This document shows positions 26,162 to 34,653 of a DNA stretch of 64,000 nt, in pieces. Every line of letters begins with the position of its first letter. The stretch's first letter is position 1. The position numbers were made by a program, and so were the translations under genes. The notes under the pieces were generated by a model. That model searched no databases. It was not told where the DNA came from and was given only the letters and a program-made list of their open reading frames with translations. Source of the DNA: Myxococcales bacterium (GTDB taxonomy: Bacteria; Myxococcota_A; Polyangia; Haliangiales; Haliangiaceae); the NCBI GenBank assembly GCA_016720595.1, contig JADKKI010000012.1, positions 186,001 through 250,000 of the forward strand, in the 5' to 3' direction.

Positions 26162-28852
26162 ATGCGGACGAAGCTGATCACGGCGGCCGTCCTGCTCGCG
26201 AGCGGGACGGCAGGCGCGTGGGTCAGCGATCCGACGCGCGAACCTGCCGAGGTCTCGGCCGTCGGTGTCCGTCCCCTCCCCGAGCGCACGCTGCTCCCGG
26301 CTCGGACGCTCCCGCCGGGCTGGCAGGGCGTTCGCGATCGCGACACGGGTGTGGTGGCCGAGCTGTGGGGCAGCTACGTGGCAGCGCCCGGCGCCAGTGC
26401 GGATCCCGCGATCGCGGAGAAGGCCGCCCGCGCGTTCGTGGCGGCGCAGCACGCACTGCTGGCCCCCGGCATCCGTCTCGAGGATCTCGTGCTCGCCGCG
26501 AACCGCACCGAGCGTGGGCTGCGCACGATCAGCTTCCGACAGACCTGGCGTGGCGCCCCCGTGATCGGCGGACAGCTCGCCGTGATGATCCGAAACGATC
26601 GCGTGTTCGCCGCGACGTCACAGCTCGTCCCGAACGTCGCGATCGACGTGCCGGCGCGCGCCGTGCCGATCGATCCGCGGCGCGTGCGGGACTGGATCGG
26701 TGGCCGCGTGGTGATCCGCACGATCGGCCCGCGCGTGGTGCTTCCGCTGCTTGGTGCTACCGGGCTCGAGCTGCGGATCGCGGATCAGCTCGAAGTGGAG
26801 ACGCTCGATCGTCCGGGGCGATGGGATGTGTACGTCGGCACCGATGGCGCTCCGCTCCTGCGCAGCTCTCGCCTGCGGTTCGCGAGCGGCACGCTGCAGT
26901 TCGATGTGGGCGTGCGCTATCCCCTCGGCGCGCGGACCCATGCGCCCGCTCCGACCGTGAACCTCACCGCGGATGGCACCCCGACCACCACGGCCGCGGA
27001 TGGATCGTTCGGCTGGTCCGGGACCCTCGCCGCGAACGTCGCGCCTGGGCTCGTCGGTCCGTTCGTCGAGATCCTCAACGGTGCCGGCGCGCTGGCGACC
27101 GCGAGCCTGACCGCACAGCCGGGCGCTCCGGTGGTGTGGAGCCTCGCCACCAGCGAGCTCGGAGACGCGCAGCTCGCCGCGTTCGTCAACACCACCACCT
27201 CGAAGGCGCGCGCGCGCGTGCTCCTGCCCTCGCTCGCGACCTGGCTCGATCAGCCGCTGCAGGTCACGGTCAACGAGAACAACGTCTGCAACGCGTACTC
27301 CACCGGCGATGACATCCACTTCTTCCGCGGAAATGCGCAGTGCGAGAATACCGGCCGCATCGCCGACGTGGTCGATCACGAGTTCGGACACTCGGTCCAC
27401 TTCCACGCCATCATCCCCGGCGCCGGCGCCTTCAACTCGGCGCTGAGCGAAGGTCTGGCCGACTTCTTCGCGGCGACGATCGTCGGAGATCACGCCCTGG
27501 GCCGCGGCTTCCTCCTGAACGATTCACTGCCGCTGCGGGATCTCGATCCCGAGGGTCGCGAGGCGATCTGGCCCCGGGACAAGAGCGCCGATCCACACCT
27601 CACCGGCCTCATCATCGGCGGCACGCTGTGGGATCTGCGCACCGCGCTGATCGCAGACCTCGGGCAAGCCGCCGGGCTCGCGCAGACCGACGCGATCTTC
27701 GCCGGCGTCTTGCAGCTGGCGCCCGATCTCCCGGGCGCGTTCCTCGCTGCGCAGACGGCCGATGACGACGATGGCAACCTCGGCAACGGCACGCCGCACG
27801 CGTGCGCGATCGAGGCCGCGTTTGGGCGGCACGGGCTCGCCGGTCCTTCGTTCCTCTCGACGCAGATCGGTCCTCCGACGTTCGATGGCACCCGGTTCAG
27901 CGTTCCCACCACCACACCGACGGGCACGCCGTGTCCGGTGCCCGGCGTGTCACGGATCCAGCTCCAGTATCACGACAGCACCGGCGCCACGGGCACCGTC
28001 AACTTCACGCCGAGTGGCTCCACCTGGGGTGGCGCGCTGCCGTCGCTCACCGAGAATCGCGTCGTGTTCTACAAGATCGTCGCCACGCTCGAGGACGGCG
28101 CGGTGATCACGTATCCCGACAACCCGGCGGATCCGGAGTACCAGCTGTTCACCGGCACCCCGGCGGAGATCTGGTGCGAGCGCATGGACGAGAACCCCAG
28201 CTGGACCGCGGCGGGGACCACGAGCTGGCAGTGGGCCACGCCGTCGCCGGTCTCCGTGAGCGGAGATCCCACGCTCGCGCACACCGGTGACCACGTGTTC
28301 GGCACCGAGATCTCGGGCAACGGGCGCTATCCAACGAGCGCGATGACCTCGATCACCACGCCGGAGATCCAGACCTGGATGTACGACGAGGTCCATCTCC
28401 AGTACTGGCGCTGGCTCGCCGTCGAGGACGGCCTCTACGATCAGGCGACGATCGAGGTCAATGGCTCCAGCGTCTGGCACAACGCGACCACCACCGACGG
28501 CAGCCTCGACCACGTGGATCACGAATGGCGGTTTCAGGATGTCGACGTCACGGCGCTCGCGGGGCACGCGGTGCAGGCGCGCTGGACGATGACGAGCGAC
28601 ATGAGCCGCGAGCTCGGGGGGTGGACGATCGATGATGTCTGCCTGGTGGGCATCGGCAAGCACCCGGTGTGCGGCGATGGGATCCTCGACGTGCGCGAGG
28701 ATTGCGACGACGGCAACCTCACGAGCGGCGACGGGTGCAACGAGTACTGCCACGTCGACGACGGTGGTTGCTGCTCCGCGGGCACCGACCCATCCGGACC
28801 GCTCGTGCTCGGGCTCGGGGTGATCGCCCTGGCGCGCCGCCGCCGGCGGTAG
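26162..28852 (+). CDS. Secreted M36-like metalloprotease with MYXO-CTERM-like tail
   Basis: An 896-residue exported protease. The signal peptide is MRTKLITAAVLLASGTAGAW. A propeptide resembling the FTP type follows (~60-180). The zinc site HEFGH is at residues 406-410, with the third ligand Glu430 in LSEGLADFF, as in fungalysin-type (M36) peptidases. A beta-rich domain spans ~610-850. The C-terminus has CGDGILDVREDCDDGNL and then GGCCSAG, a hydrophobic helix and five arginines. This matches the MYXO-CTERM sorting pattern, with Cys-Cys in the place of the usual single Cys. The protein is probably processed and displayed on the outer surface. Confidence 0.85.
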   Translation: MRTKLITAAVLLASGTAGAWVSDPTREPAEVSAVGVRPLPERTLLPARTLPPGWQGVRDRDTGVVAELWGSYVAAPGASADPAIAEKAARAFVAAQHALLAPGIRLEDLVLAANRTERGLRTISFRQTWRGAPVIGGQLAVMIRNDRVFAATSQLVPNVAIDVPARAVPIDPRRVRDWIGGRVVIRTIGPRVVLPLLGATGLELRIADQLEVETLDRPGRWDVYVGTDGAPLLRSSRLRFASGTLQFDVGVRYPLGARTHAPAPTVNLTADGTPTTTAADGSFGWSGTLAANVAPGLVGPFVEILNGAGALATASLTAQPGAPVVWSLATSELGDAQLAAFVNTTTSKARARVLLPSLATWLDQPLQVTVNENNVCNAYSTGDDIHFFRGNAQCENTGRIADVVDHEFGHSVHFHAIIPGAGAFNSALSEGLADFFAATIVGDHALGRGFLLNDSLPLRDLDPEGREAIWPRDKSADPHLTGLIIGGTLWDLRTALIADLGQAAGLAQTDAIFAGVLQLAPDLPGAFLAAQTADDDDGNLGNGTPHACAIEAAFGRHGLAGPSFLSTQIGPPTFDGTRFSVPTTTPTGTPCPVPGVSRIQLQYHDSTGATGTVNFTPSGSTWGGALPSLTENRVVFYKIVATLEDGAVITYPDNPADPEYQLFTGTPAEIWCERMDENPSWTAAGTTSWQWATPSPVSVSGDPTLAHTGDHVFGTEISGNGRYPTSAMTSITTPEIQTWMYDEVHLQYWRWLAVEDGLYDQATIEVNGSSVWHNATTTDGSLDHVDHEWRFQDVDVTALAGHAVQARWTMTSDMSRELGGWTIDDVCLVGIGKHPVCGDGILDVREDCDDGNLTSGDGCNEYCHVDDGGCCSAGTDPSGPLVLGLGVIALARRRRR

Positions 28853-28905
28853 ACTCGTGGTGCCGCGCGCGTAAGCGCGAACCCCGCCCCACGTTGGATC
28901 ACCAG

Positions 28906-29379
28906 ATGCCCATGCTCACCTGCTCCACCTGCTCCGGCCTGACTCCCGGCGAGGCGTCGGCGACCTGCCTCCACTGCGACGCGCCGCTGCGCCGCCCCCC
29001 GCGGTGGATGCTGCGGGTGACCGCGCTGCTCGGCCCGGCCGGGGCGATCCTGCTCGCCGCCTGCTACGGCGCTCCGGGCCGGTACCACACCGAGCGTCCG
29101 ATCGGGCCGCACGGCATGACGCGCGTTGATCAGGATGGCGATGGCGAGCTCGGCGGCTTCGTCTGCGATCCGAACGCGGGCTCCGAGTGCCCGACCGAGC
29201 TCGAGCGTACGCCGCCTCCAGCGGATCTCGACTGCGACGACCACGATCGCACGCGCTATCACGGTGCCGCGGATCTCGACGGCGACGGGATCGATCAGAA
29301 CTGCGATGGCGTGGATGGCTGGAAGGATTCGAACGTGGTCGCCACGCCGCCAGCCGATGCGGGCGCAGCGCCCGAATGA
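28906..29379 (+). CDS. Zinc-ribbon/lipobox protein with MopE-like metal-binding motif
   Basis: A 157-residue protein. Residues 5-26 hold CSTC and CLHC, which could form a zinc ribbon. A hydrophobic segment ends in ILLAAC near residue 51, resembling a lipobox. The rest is Asp-rich: DQDGDGELGGFVCDPN, and then DLDCDDHDRTRYHGA with DLDGDGIDQNCDGVDGW. The last pattern is the 'DCDD.D...hpGA.e..dGiDnNCDG' motif of MopE-type and thrombospondin-3-like calcium- or copper-binding proteins. If translation began at an internal ATG (residue 34), it would be an ordinary lipoprotein. Its stop overlaps the start of the radical SAM gene (ATGA), so the two are coupled. Confidence 0.65.
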   Translation: MPMLTCSTCSGLTPGEASATCLHCDAPLRRPPRWMLRVTALLGPAGAILLAACYGAPGRYHTERPIGPHGMTRVDQDGDGELGGFVCDPNAGSECPTELERTPPPADLDCDDHDRTRYHGAADLDGDGIDQNCDGVDGWKDSNVVATPPADAGAAPE

Positions 29380-30608
29380 CCGATAGCCGCGCGCGCCGCC
29401 GGCTCGACGTGATCACCGCGGAGCCGTTCCCCGCATACGTCGTGTGGGAGCTGACGCTCGCGTGCGATCACGCCTGCACCCACTGCGGCTCGCGCGCCGG
29501 CGTGGCACGCGAGGGCGAGCTGTCCACCGACGAGGCGCTCGGCGTGGTCGCGCAGCTCGCGGCGCTCGGCACGCGCGAGGTGGTGCTGATCGGTGGGGAG
29601 GCGTACCTCCACACCGGCTTTCTCGCGATCGTCCGCGCACTGCGCGCCGCGGGGATCGCGCCGGCGCTGACCACCGGCGGCCGAGGCATCACGGAGGCGC
29701 TCGCCATCGAGCTCGCGGACGCGGGCCTCGCGTATGCCTCGGTCTCGATCGATGGCCTCGAGCTCACACACGATCGCATGCGCAACCTGCGCGGGAGCTG
29801 GCGCGCCGCGACCACCGCCCTCGAGCGGCTACGTGCCGCCGGCTTGCCCACCGCATCGAACATCAACCTCAACCGCCTCAATCACCGCGATCTCGAGCCG
29901 CTCTACGACGAGCTGCGCGCACGCGGCATCGGCTCGTGGCAGGTCCAGCTCACCGCTCCGCTTGGCCGCGCCGCCGATCGGCCCGAGCTGCTGCTGCAGC
30001 CGTGGGACCTGCTCGACGTGGTGCCGCGCGTCGCCGCGCTCAAGCAGCGCGCGCGAGGAGACGGCATCGTGCTGACGCCCGGCAACAACCTCGGCTACTT
30101 CGGCCCCGAGGAGACCGCCCTCCGCTCGATCGATGCGGCCGATCGCGATCACTGGCGCGGCTGCCAGGCCGGGAAGTTCGTGATGGGCATCGAGGCGCAC
30201 GGCGGGATCAAGGGCTGCCCGTCGCTCCAGCCCGCCTACGTCGGTGGCACCACGCGCGAGCGATCGATCGCGGAGATCTGGCGCGAGGCGCCCGAGCTTG
30301 CGTTCACGCGCGAGCGCACCGTCGAGGATCTGTGGGGCTTCTGCCGCACCTGCGCGTTCGCGGCGCACTGCCTCGGCGGCTGCAGCTTCACGGCTCACTC
30401 GATCTTCGGGCGCCCCGGGAACAACCCGTACTGTCACTACCGCGCGCGCTCGCTGGCGAAGCAGGGCCTGCGCGAGCGCCTCGTGCCAGCGACCTCCGCG
30501 CCGGGCGTGCCGTTCGATCACGGCACCTTCGAGCTGGTCACCGAGCCGCTCGACGCCAGCGACGAGGTGCTGCCCGCCGAGCGCCTCGTCCAGATCCGGC
30601 GCGGCTGA
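29376..30608 (+). CDS. Radical SAM/SPASM-domain enzyme
   Basis: A 410-residue radical SAM enzyme. The cluster-binding motif CDHACTHC is at residues 30-37. The barrel includes EVVLIGGEAYLH and YASVSIDGLELTHDRMR. After ~residue 255, a Cys-rich SPASM-like region follows: RGCQAGKFVMGI, GGIKGCPSL, FCRTCAFAAHCLGGC and PYCHY, which can hold additional Fe-S clusters. Enzymes of this type often modify peptides, such as RiPPs or quinohemoprotein subunits, though some act on small molecules. The start codon overlaps the stop of the MopE-like gene, which makes that small protein a candidate partner or substrate; this is inferred. Confidence 0.85.
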   Translation: MTDSRARRRLDVITAEPFPAYVVWELTLACDHACTHCGSRAGVAREGELSTDEALGVVAQLAALGTREVVLIGGEAYLHTGFLAIVRALRAAGIAPALTTGGRGITEALAIELADAGLAYASVSIDGLELTHDRMRNLRGSWRAATTALERLRAAGLPTASNINLNRLNHRDLEPLYDELRARGIGSWQVQLTAPLGRAADRPELLLQPWDLLDVVPRVAALKQRARGDGIVLTPGNNLGYFGPEETALRSIDAADRDHWRGCQAGKFVMGIEAHGGIKGCPSLQPAYVGGTTRERSIAEIWREAPELAFTRERTVEDLWGFCRTCAFAAHCLGGCSFTAHSIFGRPGNNPYCHYRARSLAKQGLRERLVPATSAPGVPFDHGTFELVTEPLDASDEVLPAERLVQIRRG

Positions 30609-30676
30609 CGGATGTCGCGGTGATCGCCTCGGACCTTGCCCGATGAGGCCCGGCGTCGAGAGCAGCGATCAGGGCG

Positions 30677-30697
30677 AAAAGGGGTCAGACCCCTTTT
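30677..30697. terminator. Perfect 10-bp palindrome, bidirectional terminator or REP-like element
   Basis: AAAAGGGGTC, one spacer base, then GACCCCTTTT form a perfect inverted repeat between two convergent genes. As RNA, either strand gives a GC stem with flanking A/U runs, so it can terminate both transcripts. The same palindrome is familiar near REP-associated transposases in other proteobacteria (from memory). Confidence 0.6.
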
Positions 30698-30703
30698 ACT
30701 GAG

Positions 30704-31165
30704 TCAGTGCTTGGTCGCGAGGCGCTGCTCGAGCAGGTGCCCATCGACATCGGTCTCGGCCTTGATGCCGAAGTAGACCTTGGGGCCGCGCGGATCGTCG
30801 GCGATCGTCAGCTTGAGATCGAACGGCTCCGGGCCATCGACGGGCTCGATCGTGTACGCGCTCGTGACCTCGTCGTGGGTCTCGTGCAGCGTGAACGTGA
30901 TCGTCTCGCCGGTCGCCTTGAACGAGAACAGCTCGAAGATCCCCTTGAACAGGGTGCGGTCCTGGAACACGCCGCCGCCCATGTTGGGCACGAAGCGGTA
31001 GACGTGGAGCTTGTCGCGCTCGGACTGCGGATAGGTGTCGAGCCAGTTGCGATCGATGAGGAGGCTCTTGGCCTCCTCGGCCGAGACGGTCTTCGACGGG
31101 GCGGGCTTCGAGGACGAGCAGGCCGCGAGGGCGGCGATCACGGCGAGCACGGGCAGGTTGCGCAT
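30704..31165 (-). CDS. Hypothetical lipoprotein
   Basis: A 153-residue lipoprotein that I do not recognise. Its signal peptide MRNLPVLAVIAALAAC ends in LAAC and is followed by a Ser/Pro/Lys-rich linker. The domain that follows (~35-150) is beta-rich, with HVYRFVPNMGGGVFQDRTLF and ITFTLHETHDEVTSAY. This suggests a lipocalin-like or similar small barrel, but that is only an impression. The ATG at 31165 is chosen for the signal peptide. TACACT lies 6 nt upstream of it. Confidence 0.6.
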   Translation of the reverse strand: MRNLPVLAVIAALAACSSSKPAPSKTVSAEEAKSLLIDRNWLDTYPQSERDKLHVYRFVPNMGGGVFQDRTLFKGIFELFSFKATGETITFTLHETHDEVTSAYTIEPVDGPEPFDLKLTIADDPRGPKVYFGIKAETDVDGHLLEQRLATKH

Positions 31166-31171
31166 GCCCGC

Positions 31172-31177
31172 AGTGTA
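31172..31177 (-). promoter_or_regulatory. TANNNT -10-like element upstream of the 31165 lipoprotein gene
   Basis: TACACT on the minus strand, 6 nt before the ATG. No Shine-Dalgarno sequence is visible. Confidence 0.45.
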
Positions 31178-31184
31178 GCTGCGA

Positions 31185-31559
31185 TCAGGCCGCGAGGATC
31201 CGCAGCGCGCCCTCGGCGCCCCGCGAGATCTGGCGGTTGCGCGCCTCGGCCGTGCCGCCCACGGCGCACACGAGGAGCTCGGCGCCATCGACCTCGACCT
31301 TCATCATCTGCACCTGCCAGGCGCTCCCACCGCCGAGCACGGTGCCGGAGAACTCCTTGATGCGCTGGCCCACGATCACCATCCTGGCCGCCACCTCGTC
31401 GCACGCGAACGTGTCCCCCGACGAGGCGAGCGGCAGGCCATCACCGTCCGCGACCACCATGGCTTCGATCCGTCCATCCTCGCAACACTGGGCGAGCTGG
31501 TACCTGAGCGCCTCCACGGTCGTGGTGGCGCGGCGCTTCCTGCGTTCCGTGATGAACAT
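31185..31559 (-). CDS. Roadblock/LC7-like small protein
   Basis: A 124-residue cytoplasmic protein with a fold pattern like Roadblock/LC7: RIEAMVVADGDGLPLASSGD, a central amphipathic helix (CDEVAARMVIVGQRIKEF) and WQVQMMKVEVDGAELLVCAVGG. In myxobacteria such proteins act as partners of small GTPases, for example MglB-type proteins. No GTPase gene is next to it. The open frame is very long upstream, but the start is set at the ATG at 31559, where the homology-like region begins. It diverges from the S9 peptidase gene with a 60-nt gap. Confidence 0.55.
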   Translation of the reverse strand: MFITERRKRRATTTVEALRYQLAQCCEDGRIEAMVVADGDGLPLASSGDTFACDEVAARMVIVGQRIKEFSGTVLGGGSAWQVQMMKVEVDGAELLVCAVGGTAEARNRQISRGAEGALRILAA

Positions 31560-31604
31560 AAAAGAATCGTCCCAACCGGCCACGGCAGGGGCAAGTTCTC
31601 GCCA

Positions 31605-31610
31605 TAAGCT
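31605..31610 (+). promoter_or_regulatory. TANNNT -10-like element upstream of the S9 peptidase gene
   Basis: TAAGCT lies 9 nt before the GTG at 31620, with no Shine-Dalgarno sequence in between. Confidence 0.4.
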
Positions 31611-31619
31611 GCGCTCCCC

Positions 31620-33716
31620 GTGGACGACAAGCTCCTGGCCGACGCGGCCGCCACCTACAACTTCCGCCTCGGCGTCCCCACCCCCCTCGCCGTCACTCCG
31701 GACGGGGCCGTGCTCTACCGCCGCACCCCCGCCCGGGACTTCGCCGCGGACCTGTTCGAGCTGTCGCCGACCGGCGTGATCCGCACGCTCGCCACCGCGC
31801 AGGACCTGCTGGGCGCCACCGAGGAGCGGCTCTCGAACGAGGAGAAGGCGCGGCGCGAGCGCACCCGCACGGCCACTCGGGGCGTGGTGGATCTCGATGT
31901 CTCGGAGGACGGGGCCACCGTGATGGTCCCGATCGGCGGCACGTTCGTCTTGATCGATCGCACGAGCGGCTCCCGCACGGTGATCGATCCCGCGGGCGCC
32001 GCGTACGACCCGCACCTGTCGCCCGATGGCCAGCACGTCGCGTTCGTGCGCGACCACGCGCTGTGGGTCGTCACCCGCGGCAGCGCCCCGCGACCGCTCA
32101 CCGCGCCGCCCGAGGGCCACGAGGATGGCGTCGCGGATTTCGCTGCGCAGGAGGAGCTCGGCCGTACGCGCGGGTTCTGGTGGTCGCCGGACTCGCGCGA
32201 GATCGCGTTCCAGCGCACCGATCTCCGCCCCGTCGACACGCTCTACGTCTCGAACCCGCGGCATCCCGAGCAGCCGCCCGTCACGTTCCGCTATCCGCGC
32301 GCCGGCACCGCCAACGCGAAGGTCTCGCTCGGGGTGATCGCCATCGATCGCACGGCACCGGCCACACAGCCCGATGCGGCGTTCGCGTGGGGTGCCGAGG
32401 TGGAGTACCTCGCGGCCGTGACCTGGCCCGCGCACGGCCCGCTCACCGCGCTCGTGCTCGATCGCGATCAGAACCAGGTCACCGTGCTCGCCCTCGATCC
32501 GGTCACGCACCAGACCCGCACGCTGCTCACCGAGCACGACGATGCCTGGATCAACGTCAACGTCGGCGCCCCCGCGTGGCTGCACGATGGCTCGGGCTTC
32601 CTGTGGTTGACCGAGCGGCTCGGCGCGTGGGTGCTCGAGCGGCGCGATCGCACGGGGGCCCTGGTCGCGCAGCTGACCACGCCCGAGCTCGGTCTCCACC
32701 ACCTCGCCGGCCTCGACGGCGATGTGGCGATCGTGGTCACGACGCCCGCGCAGACCTGCCAGCAGGTGTGGCGCGTGCCGCTCGATGGCGGTGCGCCGCA
32801 GCGGATCGATCACGAGGCCGGCGTGGCGAACGTGATGCGCGCCAAGCACGGCGTCACCGTGATCGACACCCAGCTCGCCGGCGGCGGCCGGACCGTCGTC
32901 GCGATCTCGGCCCGCGGTACCCACGAGCTGCCGAGCGTGGCCGAGCGCCCCTCGCTGATCCCGACCACGGTGCTCGAGACCGTGCAGCTCGAGGGCCGGC
33001 TCCACAACGTGGCCGTCACCAGGCCGCGCGCCTTCGATTCGACGCAGCGATACCCGGTGCTCCTCAAGGTCTATGGCGGCCCGCATGCGCTGACCGTTCT
33101 CGACGCGCGCGACACCTACGTGATGGACCAGTGGTACGCCGATGCCGGGTTCATCGTGGTGCGCAGCGACAATCGCGGCACACCCGGGCGGGGACGCACG
33201 TGGGAGCGCGCCGTCCTCAAAGACCTGATCACGGTGCCCCTCGAAGATCAGATCGGTGCGCTCCAGGCCGTGGCCGCGCGTCACGCGGAGCTGGATCTCT
33301 CGCGGGTGGGCATCTTCGGGTGGTCGTTCGGCGGCTACCTCTCCGCCCTCGCCGTGCTGCTCCGTCCCGACGTGTTCAAGGCCGGCATCGCGGGCGCGCC
33401 GGTCACGGACTGGGCGCTCTACGACACCGCATACACCGAGCGCTACATGAAGACGCCGCAGGCGAATGCCGCGGGCTATGCGTCCACGAGCGCGCTGACC
33501 CACGCCGCCAAGCTCACGCGCCCGCTCCTCGTGATCCACGGCATCACCGATGACAACGTGCACTTCGCGCATACGCTGGCGCTGATCGAGGCCCTCTACG
33601 TCGCTGGCAAGCGGGCCGAGGTGATCACGCTGTCGGCCACGCACATGGTCCCGGATCCGAAGCTGAACCTCGCGCGCGAGCTCGTGCAGATCGAGTTCTT
33701 CCGCGAGAAGCTGTGA
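31620..33716 (+). CDS. Prolyl oligopeptidase-family (S9, DPP IV-like) peptidase
   Basis: A 698-residue serine peptidase. The N-terminal two-thirds is a beta-propeller of the DPP IV type (for example YDPHLSPDGQHVAFVRDHAL and FWWSPDSREIAFQRTD). The C-terminal alpha/beta hydrolase domain has the nucleophile Ser569 in GWSFGGYLSA, an Asp in ITDDNVHF (~644) and His675 in SATHMVPD. It should remove N-terminal dipeptides or acylaminoacyl residues from peptides. There is no signal peptide, so it is probably cytoplasmic. The GTG start follows a TAAGCT element. The stop overlaps the pseudouridine synthase start by GTGA. Confidence 0.9.
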   Translation: MDDKLLADAAATYNFRLGVPTPLAVTPDGAVLYRRTPARDFAADLFELSPTGVIRTLATAQDLLGATEERLSNEEKARRERTRTATRGVVDLDVSEDGATVMVPIGGTFVLIDRTSGSRTVIDPAGAAYDPHLSPDGQHVAFVRDHALWVVTRGSAPRPLTAPPEGHEDGVADFAAQEELGRTRGFWWSPDSREIAFQRTDLRPVDTLYVSNPRHPEQPPVTFRYPRAGTANAKVSLGVIAIDRTAPATQPDAAFAWGAEVEYLAAVTWPAHGPLTALVLDRDQNQVTVLALDPVTHQTRTLLTEHDDAWINVNVGAPAWLHDGSGFLWLTERLGAWVLERRDRTGALVAQLTTPELGLHHLAGLDGDVAIVVTTPAQTCQQVWRVPLDGGAPQRIDHEAGVANVMRAKHGVTVIDTQLAGGGRTVVAISARGTHELPSVAERPSLIPTTVLETVQLEGRLHNVAVTRPRAFDSTQRYPVLLKVYGGPHALTVLDARDTYVMDQWYADAGFIVVRSDNRGTPGRGRTWERAVLKDLITVPLEDQIGALQAVAARHAELDLSRVGIFGWSFGGYLSALAVLLRPDVFKAGIAGAPVTDWALYDTAYTERYMKTPQANAAGYASTSALTHAAKLTRPLLVIHGITDDNVHFAHTLALIEALYVAGKRAEVITLSATHMVPDPKLNLARELVQIEFFREKL

Positions 33717-34372
33717 TCCTCCATCGCGACGAGCGCTGCGTCGCCGTGCACAAGCCGAGCGGACTCTCCACGCACCGCGGCTGGGACGACAGCGACGATG
33801 CCCTGCTCCAGCGCGTACGCGACGAGGTCGGCAAGTACGTCTACCCGATCCACCGGATCGATCGCGGTGCCTCCGGGATCGTGCTGTTCGCCCTCGACAA
33901 GGAGGCCGCGCGCGCGTTCACCGATGCCTGGATGGGCGGCGAGGCCGACAAGCGCTACCTCGCGATCACGCGCGGGCATCCCGCCGAGTACGTGCTGCTC
34001 GATCATCCGATCCCGAAGGCACCCGGCGAAGATCGCGTCGAGGCGCGCACCGAGTTCTGGCGCAAGGAGACGTTCGGCCGCTACGCCCTCGTCGAGGCGC
34101 GCCCGCACACCGGCCGGTTGCACCAGATCCGCCGGCACCTGAAGCACCTGTCCTGCCCGCTGATCGGCGACGTGCGCTACGGGAAGGGCGAGCACAACCG
34201 GCTGTTCCGCACCGAGCACCACCTGCACCGCCTCGCCTTGCACGCGACCAAGCTGTCCGTGCCGCACCCCGACGGCGGGATGCTCGTGGTCGAGTGCCCG
34301 CTCGCCGACGATCTCGCGGCGGCCCTCGCGAGCTGCCGCGCCGCGTACGGCGGGATCGAGCCGGGCGGCTGA
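33713..34372 (+). CDS. RluA-family pseudouridine synthase (TruC-like)
   Basis: A 219-residue enzyme that isomerises uridine to pseudouridine in RNA. The RluA-family core is clear: VAVHKPSGLSTHR, the catalytic motif HRIDRGASGIVLFAL with its Asp, RPHTGRLHQIRRHLKHL and PLIGDVRYGKGEHN. The short length, the lack of an S4 domain and the final segments resemble TruC, which modifies tRNA position 65 in E. coli; the actual target here is unknown. The GTG start overlaps the stop of the S9 peptidase gene, so the two are translationally coupled. Confidence 0.85.
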   Translation: MILHRDERCVAVHKPSGLSTHRGWDDSDDALLQRVRDEVGKYVYPIHRIDRGASGIVLFALDKEAARAFTDAWMGGEADKRYLAITRGHPAEYVLLDHPIPKAPGEDRVEARTEFWRKETFGRYALVEARPHTGRLHQIRRHLKHLSCPLIGDVRYGKGEHNRLFRTEHHLHRLALHATKLSVPHPDGGMLVVECPLADDLAAALASCRAAYGGIEPGG

Positions 34373-34441
34373 CAGCTCAGCGTTGATCTCGTGCCGGGTC
34401 TGCGTGGAGGTTCGCGTACGAAGGTCGACCGGCAGCCCACC

Positions 34442-34591
34442 GAGATCAAACCCAGGAAGCCAGGAACCAAGGTCGGAGAAGCTTTCCAAGTCCGCTGCCT
34501 TTGACCTCGCCTCGGAGCCAGGTCACTTCAGGGTCGGAGGAACCTGTCAAAGGTCCGCTGCCTTGCTTCCTAGGTTCCTGGGTTTGATCTC
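34442..34591. repeat. 150-bp element with 31-bp terminal inverted repeats and internal direct repeats
   Basis: The 31-nt ends at 34442-34472 and 34561-34591 are inverted copies with three mismatches (GAGATCAAACCCAGGAA at each end). Inside, about 34 nt at 34470-34504 recur in direct orientation at 34532-34565 (GTCGGAG...GTCCGCTGCCTT). The element fills most of the 281-bp gap between two convergent genes. It has no coding capacity and looks like a small mobile or REP-type unit. Confidence 0.7.
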
Positions 34592-34653
34592 TGACCGGGC
34601 GCACGAATCGCTTTGGGCGTGGTCGCCGCGCGCTTCGAGCAGCGCCCGAGACC

